Assembly: GCA_031273365.1 (NCBI GenBank)
Contig: JAISSA010000268.1
Coordinates: forward strand, 1-5,815
Source: Synergistaceae bacterium
GTDB taxonomy: Bacteria > Synergistota > Synergistia > Synergistales > Aminobacteriaceae
DNA length: 5,815 nt
Direction: 5' to 3'
Below, piece after piece: positions 1 through 4,085 of the stretch. The notes below the pieces were generated by a model that was not told the DNA's origin, searched no databases, and saw only the letters and a list, made by a program, of their open reading frames with translations. The translations under genes and the position numbers were made by a program. Position 1 is the first letter of the stretch; each line of letters starts with the position of its first letter.

Positions 1-770
1 TGGAACGCCTTCACGATCCGTTTGTAAATTGCGTTGTCCTTCTCGGCCGTCCTTGCGGCGACGATGTTGACGTAGCCCTTATCCTTATAGAAGCTCAGGT
101 CGTCGTAGAAGATGGCGTCTTTGGACGGGTTCAGGCCGAAATCGATGGCGTAGCCGCCGTTGACGACGCCCGCCGCCACGTCCGGGAGCAGAGAGGGAAC
201 CTGTGCGGCGTCGACGGGAACGAACTCGATTTTAAGCGGGTTGGAGGTGATGTCCGTCGTCTCCGGCGTGTTGCCTTTTTTCGGGTCCACCTCGATGATT
301 CCCGCGCCCTGTATCACCAGCAGCGCCCGGCCCGTGTTGATGACGTCGTTGGGAATCGCGATTTTGTCGCCCTCCTTCAGCTCGCTGAGGCTTTTGATTT
401 TTTTGGAGTACACGGACATCGAGGCGAGAAAGGTGTCGGCGATCGCCGAGATTTTGTAGCCTTTGGTCCGGACCTCGTTATTCAGGTAGTTGTAGTGCTG
501 GAACGTGTTCAGGTCGATTTCGCCCGCGTCCAGCGCCGCGTTCGGCAGGGTGTAGTCGGAGAAGCTGACCAGCTCGACGTCGATGCCCCCGGCCGCCAGC
601 TCCTTTATCGCCGGGCCCCATATGTCCCGGTAAATTTCGCCCGTGACGCCGACCTTCACCTTCGTCCTCTGTCCGTCCGCCGCCAGCGCGCCGTCGGTGG
701 AGAGAAACGCCGCCCCTGTAAAAAATATCGAAACGAGAAGCGCGAAAAATAATATTTTGTTGATTTTCAT
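1..770 (-). CDS. metQ: MetQ/NlpA-family methionine-binding protein, 3' end cut by window edge
   Basis: Periplasmic or surface substrate-binding subunit of the D/L-methionine ABC importer. It captures methionine (the family also takes some related compounds) and delivers it to MetI. The open frame starts at ATG 770 with GGAGG six bases upstream and runs off the window after 256 residues, so only a short C-terminal piece is missing compared with the usual length of about 270. Residues 1-30 form a signal peptide: a basic start, a hydrophobic core LFFALLVSIF, and a likely signal peptidase I site after ALA at 28-30. Family hallmarks are VGVTGEIY near 40, FSDYTLPNAAL at 70-80, DLNTFQHYNYL at 86-96 and PNDVINTGRALLV at 140-152. 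Unlike most MetQ proteins, no lipobox cysteine is seen, so the protein may be soluble rather than lipid-anchored. It is third in the operon, 100 bp after metI. Gene identity is secure; the absence of lipidation is read only from the sequence. Confidence 0.95.
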   Translation of the reverse strand, partial: MKINKILFFALLVSIFFTGAAFLSTDGALAADGQRTKVKVGVTGEIYRDIWGPAIKELAAGGIDVELVSFSDYTLPNAALDAGEIDLNTFQHYNYLNNEVRTKGYKISAIADTFLASMSVYSKKIKSLSELKEGDKIAIPNDVINTGRALLVIQGAGIIEVDPKKGNTPETTDITSNPLKIEFVPVDAAQVPSLLPDVAAGVVNGGYAIDFGLNPSKDAIFYDDLSFYKDKGYVNIVAARTAEKDNAIYKRIVKAF

Positions 771-820
771 GATTGTCCTCCATCAATTTTCAATGCAATG
801 CCAGGAACTTAAGCAAAACC

Positions 821-861
821 ATGGGGCCCCGCCCCATACCCCGCAGGGGACGAGTCCCCTG
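821..861 (-). repeat. GC-rich double-hairpin intergenic repeat between metI and metQ
   Basis: Two perfect palindromes sit side by side. Positions 844-851 pair with 854-861 (CAGGGGAC/GTCCCCTG), and 821-827 pair with 831-837 (ATGGGGC/GCCCCAT, loop of three). A short GC-rich linker separates them. No T-run follows either stem in either direction, so they are not canonical intrinsic terminators. They fill about half of the metI-metQ gap and would be transcribed in the operon mRNA. They could act as an RNA-processing or stabilising element, or simply be a dispersed palindromic repeat. A related core (CAGGGG, short loop, CCCCTG) recurs at 3961-3979, which favours a repeat family. Confidence 0.7.
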
Positions 862-870
862 ACCCCGTTA

Positions 871-1563
871 TTAATGACTGTTTCTTCGGGCGACCGTGAC
901 GCCCAGAAACTGAATGACGTTGACGATCAGCACGAGCGTGAGAACCGTCACGTAGGTGACGTCCAGCTGGTTGCGCTGGTGCCCGTAGCGTATCGCGAAG
1001 TCCCCCAGTCCGCCGGCCCCGACGGCCCCGGCCATGGCGCTGAGCCCGATCAGGTTGATCGCCGTGATGGTCGTGCCGCGGGCGATTCCCGCAAGGCTCT
1101 CCTTCAGGTAGACGCGAAAGACGATCTCTATCGGACCGGACCCCATGGACTGAGCCGCCTCGACGACGCCGCGGTCGACCTCCGCGAGCGCGCTCTCGAT
1201 CTGCCGCGTGAAAAACGGCGTCGTGCCGAACACCAGCGGCACGATAGCCCCCTTCACGCCGATCGCGGACCCCATGATCCACCGCGTCAGGGGGATCAGC
1301 CCCGCCAGCAGGATGATGAAGGGGATCGACCGGAAAAAGTTCACGACCTTGTCGAGGGCCTGATAAACCGTCGTGTGCTGCATCACGCCGCCCTTTTTCG
1401 TCACGGTCACCACGATGCCGAAAAACAGGCCCAGCACGAAGGCCAGCGCCCCCGAGCAACCCACCATCACCAGCGTCTCAGCTATGGACCTGAAAAACAC
1501 CGGCCACTTCGACATCACGTTGGGCATCAGGCCGTTCAGAAGCCCCAGCACCGCCTCCTGCAT
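871..1563 (-). CDS. metI: MetI methionine ABC transporter permease
   Basis: Integral inner-membrane permease that forms, as a dimer, the methionine translocation path and docks on the MetN ATPase. The product has 230 residues, close to the roughly 217 of E. coli MetI. Hydrophobic segments lie near residues 28-56, 78-96, 103-118, 163-185 and 203-222, consistent with five membrane spans. The cytoplasmic coupling (EAA) loop is clear at 134-160, beginning VEAAQSMGSGP and ending LAGIARG, and is followed by the GLSAMAGAVGAGGLGD motif typical of MetI. The ATG at 1563 has an optimal GGAGGTGA six bases upstream, which settles the start. The first 86 bases lie inside the 3' end of metN in another frame, so the two genes are probably translationally coupled. 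Family assignment is secure. Confidence 0.96.
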   Translation of the reverse strand: MQEAVLGLLNGLMPNVMSKWPVFFRSIAETLVMVGCSGALAFVLGLFFGIVVTVTKKGGVMQHTTVYQALDKVVNFFRSIPFIILLAGLIPLTRWIMGSAIGVKGAIVPLVFGTTPFFTRQIESALAEVDRGVVEAAQSMGSGPIEIVFRVYLKESLAGIARGTTITAINLIGLSAMAGAVGAGGLGDFAIRYGHQRNQLDVTYVTVLTLVLIVNVIQFLGVTVARRNSH

Positions 1564-2590
1564 CTAAAATCACCTCCACTCCGACGTTTTTGTTCCGCAA
1601 AAAGGCGAGGGCCCCGTCGATGTCTTCGCCATTGCCGCTCATGATAAAGATGAGCCCGCCGATCGGCGCGTCCCCGAGCAGCTCGATATCTCCGAAGATG
1701 ATGTTCGCGTCGATGTTGAATCGTCTCGAAATCGTCGATACCAGCGCCTCCGAGACGTTTTTCTCGAGGTACTTCAGCCTGACGATGCACTCTCCCGGCT
1801 TCAGCTGCACGATGGAGGCGTTGCGCGCGATCAGCGCGTAGATCTTGGAGAGGTTCGAGGTCGTGTCGATGAAGTCGCGCGTAATCTGCTTTTTGGGGTC
1901 CGCGAACACCGAAAATACGTCCCCTTCCTCGACGATGGAGCCATTTTCCATTACCGCCACCCTGTCGCATATCTCCTTGACGACCTGCATCTCGTGCGTG
2001 ATGACGACGATGGTGATGCCCAGTTTGACGTTCAGGTCCTTCAGAAGCTTCAGTATGGAAAGCGTCGTTTGAGGGTCGAGAGAGCTGGTCGCCTCGTCGC
2101 AGAGCAGAATGCCGGGGTCGTTGGCCAGGGCTCTGGCGATCGCCACGCGCTGTTTCTGTCCTCCGCTGAGCTGCGAGGGATAGTCGCGTTCCTTGTCCTC
2201 CAGCCCCACGAGGCTCAGCAGCTCCTGTACCCTGTCCGCAATCCGCCGTTTGCTCAGTCCGCCGTACTTCAGGGGATAGGCGATATTTTGGGCCACCGTG
2301 CGCGAGGCGAAGAGGTTGAACTGCTGGAAGATCATTCCGATCTTCTTTCGCGCCCGGCGCAGCTCCCGTTCCGGAAGCCCGGTGAGCTCCACCCCGTCCA
2401 CGTACACCCTGCCGGCCGTCGGACGCTCCAGCAGGTTGACGCACCGCACGAGCGTCGACTTTCCGGCGCCGGAAAAGCCGATGATGCCGTAAACCTCCCC
2501 CCGTTCGATTTTCAGGTTGACGTCCCTGACCGCCTCGACGGTACGGTCCTCCGTCTCGAAGGCCTTGCTGACATTTTCCAGTACGATCAT
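1478..2590 (-). CDS. metN: MetN methionine ABC transporter ATPase with C-terminal extension
   Basis: Cytoplasmic ATPase that drives methionine import through MetI. The product has 370 residues from ATG 2590, chosen because MIVLENVSKAF is the normal family start and GGGTGG lies seven bases upstream. An upstream in-frame start at 2635 would add 15 unlikely residues. ABC motifs: Walker A GFSGAGKST 38-46, Q-loop in IFQQFNLF 87-94, signature LSGGQKQR 141-148, Walker B ILLCDEATS 161-169, and the H-loop histidine 199 in ITHE. Residues of about 255-341 form the NIL domain, which in E. coli MetN binds methionine and inhibits transport allosterically. Family members normally end around residue 341. Here about 29 low-complexity and polar residues follow, encoded by DNA that overlaps metI. 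That tail may reflect a lost stop codon. It is the first structural gene of the operon, preceded by an attenuator-like leader. Confidence 0.96.
   Translation of the reverse strand: MIVLENVSKAFETEDRTVEAVRDVNLKIERGEVYGIIGFSGAGKSTLVRCVNLLERPTAGRVYVDGVELTGLPERELRRARKKIGMIFQQFNLFASRTVAQNIAYPLKYGGLSKRRIADRVQELLSLVGLEDKERDYPSQLSGGQKQRVAIARALANDPGILLCDEATSSLDPQTTLSILKLLKDLNVKLGITIVVITHEMQVVKEICDRVAVMENGSIVEEGDVFSVFADPKKQITRDFIDTTSNLSKIYALIARNASIVQLKPGECIVRLKYLEKNVSEALVSTISRRFNIDANIIFGDIELLGDAPIGGLIFIMSGNGEDIDGALAFLRNKNVGVEVILDAGGGAGASERPDAQRDVEVAGVFQVHS
1570..1577 (-). promoter_or_regulatory. metI Shine-Dalgarno inside metN
   Basis: GGAGGTGA on the minus strand, six bases before the metI ATG, matches the 16S rRNA tail over eight bases. 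It lies within metN codons for the end of the NIL domain. It fixes the metI start and implies that metI is loaded by its own ribosomes even though metN translation runs on past it for 86 bases. Confidence 0.85.
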
Positions 2591-2646
2591 CTTCAGCCAC
2601 CCGGTTTTCGCTTTTTGACGCAGATTTTGACGCAAAAATTCGACAC

Positions 2647-2677
2647 AAAAAAATGGAAGCCCCGTCCGAAGCTTCCA
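2647..2677 (-). terminator. Intrinsic terminator (attenuator) upstream of metN
   Basis: A perfect 7-bp stem pairs TGGAAGC (2677-2671) with GCTTCCA (2660-2654) around a 10-base loop, followed at once by seven T residues (2653-2647). It lies 56 bases before the metN start and inside the operon's own leader, downstream of the promoter at 2885-2912. It would therefore stop transcription before metN unless prevented. Four to five bases of its 5' arm are also claimed by the long alternative stem described separately, which makes this a conditional terminator. Confidence 0.88.
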
Positions 2678-2767
2678 GGATCACCTGCATAATGGATGTG
2701 AAAACGCCGCCGAATCAGAGTCTATCCTCAGGCGCGCGACATCGCATGATACAGGTGTCCCGGAACC
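2671..2767 (-). promoter_or_regulatory. Predicted antiterminator stem competing with the metN attenuator
   Basis: Minus-strand bases 2767-2739 can pair with 2699-2671. By hand the stem runs G2743-T2739 with C2695-A2699, G2745-A2747 with C2694-T2692, T2749-C2757 with A2690-G2682, G2759-G2761 with T2680-C2678, and C2762-T2765 with G2676-A2673. That gives about 24 pairs with two G-U wobbles, two mismatches and two single bulges. The last block takes GGAA from the terminator's 5' arm, so both structures cannot exist together. The loop carries a further 7-bp stem (2738-2731 with 2711-2705, one bulged G). The 5' half of the long stem lies in codons 18-27 of the leader open frame, so a ribosome there would decide which form folds. 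Pairing was done by eye, without an energy calculation. Confidence 0.7.
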
Positions 2768-2819
2768 GCATCATCCACATTCGCGTCATACCCGTACAGA
2801 GACAGTCGAACCGCTCCAC
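2715..2819 (-). CDS. Met- and Cys-rich leader peptide of the metNIQ operon (34 aa)
   Basis: A 34-codon open frame lies between the promoter and the attenuator. It starts at GTG 2819, eight bases after the best ribosome-binding site in the window (AAAGGAGGT, 2835-2827), and ends at TGA 2717-2715. Besides the start codon it has Met at codons 11, 14, 16, 17 and 25, and Cys at 6, 8, 23 and 27; this is 9 sulfur amino acids in 34, with codons 11-18 reading MTRMWMMR. Nothing suggests a stable functional protein. The position, strong initiation signal and clustered codons for the operon's own substrate fit a ribosome-mediated attenuation leader, like those of his, trp or ilv operons. In the simplest model, stalling at the first Met codons would leave the antiterminator free and allow metN transcription, while smooth translation would allow termination. 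That polarity is inferred. I do not recognise a named family for this peptide. Confidence 0.72.
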   Translation of the reverse strand: MERFDCLCTGMTRMWMMRFRDTCIMRCRAPEDRL

Positions 2820-2854
2820 CCGCAGGACCTCCTTTCATCGTTTCAAATTTTTAC

Positions 2855-2879
2855 AACACATATATATTTCCTATGTGTT
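2855..2879 (-). promoter_or_regulatory. Inverted repeat at the expected metN transcription start
   Basis: AACACATA and TATGTGTT form a perfect 8-bp inverted repeat with a 9-base AT-rich spacer. It begins about six bases downstream of the -10 hexamer, that is, at the likely +1. It could be an operator for a dimeric repressor that blocks promoter clearance, or a 5'-terminal mRNA hairpin that protects the leader transcript. The sequence alone does not separate these. Confidence 0.5.
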
Positions 2880-2884
2880 AAGGT

Positions 2885-2912
2885 AATATAGCACGACTCG
2901 ATAGAATGTCAA
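2885..2912 (-). promoter_or_regulatory. Sigma-70-type promoter of the metNIQ operon
   Basis: On the minus strand, TTGACA (2912-2907, six of six to consensus) is followed after 16 bases by TATATT (2890-2885, five of six). The start would fall near 2878, giving a leader of about 290 bases to the metN ATG and about 230 bases if the attenuator is used. The -35 lies only 17 bases past the stop of the upstream membrane-protein gene, with no terminator seen between them, so some readthrough from that gene is possible. Confidence 0.85.
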
Positions 2913-2928
2913 CAGGGTAATCGTTCAG

Positions 2929-3402
2929 CTAAAAAATAACCCCCATCCAGCGAATGAGCCAGGGATAGGCCTCTTTCATCGGCTGAGGGTTCATGGCAAA
3001 GATGACGAAGGCTCCCATACCCATCGTGAAGTGGAAAACGGACATAAAGAACCCCCTGTATCGACAGGCCTTCGCCATTTTGCCCAGCGCATATTCACAG
3101 CACACGAACCCCGTGATGAAATAAAGCGCCCTGCCCGTCTCCGGCGACCTGGTGTAGCTTATGCAGCGCAGAACGCACCATGCGGACCACACGGTCAAAA
3201 CATAGGCCAGCGAGACGGAAAGGACGATTTGAATCGCGAGAGACAGGGGCTTTCCGAAACGTCCTGTCCCCCAGCCGCCGGCGCTCAAATCTTCGAGCGC
3301 GTCCCAGACGGACTCCAGCTGCGATAGGATATAACGGGGAACCGTATCGCCCATGACCCACGCCATCAGAAACAACCACCCCGAAAATCTCAGGTAATTC
3401 AA
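2929..3402 (-). CDS. Unrecognised small multi-span membrane protein
   Basis: A 157-residue open frame from TTG 3402, chosen because GGAGGGGGAG lies just upstream (3416-3407, five bases before the start). No family recognised. Four hydrophobic stretches suggest four membrane spans: about 5-24, 55-81, 92-112 and 117-137. The first two are linked by a polar and glycine-rich segment (residues 25-54, with GGWGTGRFGK). Cysteines occur at 76, 80, 101, 102 and 113, in or next to spans two and three, with a CC pair at 101-102; no binding motif is evident. The end is tryptophan-rich and hydrophobic (PWLIRWMGVIF). It precedes metN on the same strand, but metN has its own promoter, so a role in methionine uptake is not implied. 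Coding looks real: the frame is long, the ribosome site is strong and the promoter is credible. Confidence 0.75.
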   Translation of the reverse strand: MNYLRFSGWLFLMAWVMGDTVPRYILSQLESVWDALEDLSAGGWGTGRFGKPLSLAIQIVLSVSLAYVLTVWSAWCVLRCISYTRSPETGRALYFITGFVCCEYALGKMAKACRYRGFFMSVFHFTMGMGAFVIFAMNPQPMKEAYPWLIRWMGVIF

Positions 3403-3436
3403 GAAAGCTCCCCCTCCAAAATTTCAGGATACGGGC

Positions 3437-3442
3437 ATTATA
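3437..3442 (-). promoter_or_regulatory. -10 hexamer for the membrane-protein gene
   Basis: A perfect TATAAT lies 34 bases before the TTG start at 3402. At 17-base spacing the -35 position reads TGAGGC, a poor match, and there is no extended -10. This suggests weak or activator-dependent transcription, possibly through the tandem repeat just upstream. Confidence 0.5.
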
Positions 3443-3467
3443 TCCCAAAATCACGCTCCGCCTCATA

Positions 3468-3501
3468 ATCGGGTAAAATCATCGAAATCAGGTAAAATCA
3501 T
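3468..3501. repeat. Tandem 15-bp direct repeat upstream of the membrane-protein promoter
   Basis: ATCGGGTAAAATCAT (3468-3482) and ATCAGGTAAAATCAT (3487-3501) differ at one base and are spaced at a 19-bp period. Relative to the start expected from the TATAAT at 3437-3442, they occupy about -38 to -71, the usual place for activator sites beside a poor -35. They could equally be a remnant of transposon insertion, since a transposase relic begins three bases further on. Confidence 0.5.
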
Positions 3502-3503
3502 TC

Positions 3504-3695
3504 ATGGGACTTCAGGTATGTGTTGCAATCTTCAGAGAGGCGGGACAAAAGCCGATATTAAAATCGAGATGTGAAGGAGGAGCAAAACTGATTAAGGGTG
3601 GAAATATTGTTGTAGACCGGGACTACAACGCCGCTCGTGGAATCTTTCTTCGAGCTTTGCGAGATCCAGCTTTAACTTCGGGCTGTATGGCCTGA
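3504..3695 (+). pseudogene. TnpB/OrfB (IS200/IS605-IS607 group) C-terminal relic
   Basis: The frame encodes 63 residues. From about residue 37 on it matches the C-terminal end of TnpB proteins: VVDRDYNAARGIFLRALRD contains the RuvC-III DRDxNAA motif with its catalytic aspartate, followed by the usual GIFLRALRD helix. TnpB is the RNA-guided nuclease of these insertion sequences. Intact proteins are about 350-450 residues, so nearly everything is missing, including the RuvC-I and RuvC-II acidic residues. The zinc ribbon that should precede DRD as two CxxC pairs is also lost: one lone Cys remains and the second pair is replaced by GG. The first 30 or so residues have no convincing TnpB match. 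GTTGTAG (3609-3615) and CTACAAC (3623-3629) form an inverted repeat inside the motif. No TnpA or intact element is present. Best read as a dead fragment. Confidence 0.72.
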
Positions 3696-3717
3696 AGATA
3701 TACTATGCGGAATTATT

Positions 3718-3732
3718 TGGTAGCTATTACCA
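3718..3732 (+). repeat. Short hairpin downstream of the TnpB relic
   Basis: TGGTA (3718-3722) and TACCA (3728-3732) form a 5-bp stem with a 5-base loop, 22 bases after the relic's stop. Insertion sequences of the IS200/IS605 group carry a subterminal palindrome at this place, and the guide-RNA scaffold of TnpB also spans this region. It could be the old right end, but five pairs is weak evidence. It lies 33 bases before the yjfB-like start. Confidence 0.3.
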
Positions 3733-3765
3733 GGTATAAGTACGCTAAAAGGATCGGTGAGGAGC

Positions 3766-3936
3766 ATGGATATTACCATGGGCATTGCGCGGACTTCGAT
3801 GGAGATGGCCTCGGCCAGAGTGACTTCGGAGGTTCAGACCGCAATGCTGAAGAATGTTATGGACACGCAGCAACAGACTCTGGCCATACTCTTGCAGTCC
3901 ATGGGCATGGGACAGCAGCTGGACGTTCGGGCGTAG
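3766..3936 (+). CDS. yjfB: YjfB-family putative motility protein (56 aa)
   Basis: A 56-residue product that resembles the small YjfB family (named for B. subtilis YjfB, annotated as putative motility proteins; biochemical role unknown). Family-like features are the MDI start, Ser- and Met-rich residues 1-20, a predicted amphipathic helix with MLKNVMDTQQQTLAILLQSM (residues 27-46), and a tail ending in LDVRA. It has no signal peptide or membrane span. The ATG at 3766 is preceded by GGTGAGGAG; GGTGA at six bases is the more usual spacing, since AGGAG lies only one base away. The gene stands alone on the plus strand between a TnpB relic and GC-rich hairpins, with no flagellar genes in view and no convincing sigma-28 promoter upstream. 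Very short, but start, length and both termini agree with the family. Confidence 0.75.
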   Translation: MDITMGIARTSMEMASARVTSEVQTAMLKNVMDTQQQTLAILLQSMGMGQQLDVRA

Positions 3937-3954
3937 AACTCGCGCAGACGCCCA

Positions 3955-3989
3955 GGGGGGCAGGGGAACGTGCCCCCTGAACCCCCCCC
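3955..3989. repeat. Long G/C hairpin repeat downstream of yjfB
   Basis: Six G residues (3955-3960) can pair with the C-run 3982-3989, and inside them CAGGGG (3961-3966) pairs with CCCCTG (3974-3979), leaving a 7-base loop. The stem starts 18 bases after the yjfB stop. No T-run follows, so it is not a textbook terminator, though it could block or stabilise the 3' ends of transcripts from either side. The CAGGGG...CCCCTG core is shared with the element between metI and metQ. Confidence 0.6.
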
Positions 3990-4041
3990 GAAGTATTTCG
4001 CCAGGGTGGTGTGAGCGCTTACGAATTCACGTCCATCGGGA

Positions 4042-4071
4042 GGTCAGCCGCTCAGGGTTGGGCGGCCGACC
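4042..4071 (-). terminator. Hairpin after the HEPN gene, possible 3' end structure
   Basis: GGTCGGCCGC (4071-4062) pairs with GCGGCTGACC (4051-4042) around a 10-base loop, 14 bases past the stop of the HEPN-like gene. The stem is complete only on the minus strand, where the one non-Watson-Crick position is a G-U wobble; on the plus strand it is an A-C mismatch. That asymmetry suggests it works in the minus-strand transcript. No T-run follows, so termination here would be Rho-dependent or the hairpin a stability element. Confidence 0.4.
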
Positions 4072-4085
4072 GGACCCGCGGCTCG

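Noticed and set aside
643..1644. Plus-strand open frame of 333 codons opposite metQ-metI-metN
   Set aside because: It is antisense to three well-identified genes, is rich in Arg/His/Pro/Gln in the way of GC-rich shadow frames, and has no family resemblance.
1536..2690. Second long minus-strand frame over metN (384 codons)
   Set aside because: A shifted reading of metN with arginine- and glycine-rich shadow composition; metN itself carries every ABC motif.
2728..2838. Alternative leader frame from ATG 2838 (36 codons)
   Set aside because: It starts inside the ribosome-binding site of the GTG-started frame, has no Shine-Dalgarno of its own and has no enrichment in Met.
2647..2880. SAM riboswitch or Met T-box in the metN leader
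   Set aside because: The conserved SAM-I core and the T-box TGGNACCGCG element were looked for on the minus strand and not found; GGGTGGAGCGG near 2822 is only a partial likeness and at the wrong end of the leader.
3609..3629. Inverted repeat GTTGTAG/CTACAAC as a regulatory site
   Set aside because: It falls on the codons for the VVDRDYN motif of the TnpB relic, so codon choice may produce it by chance; noted only within that entry.
3705..3980. Plus-strand frame of 91 codons overlapping yjfB
   Set aside because: It overlaps the yjfB-like frame throughout, shows no family features and ends within the GC-rich hairpin repeat.
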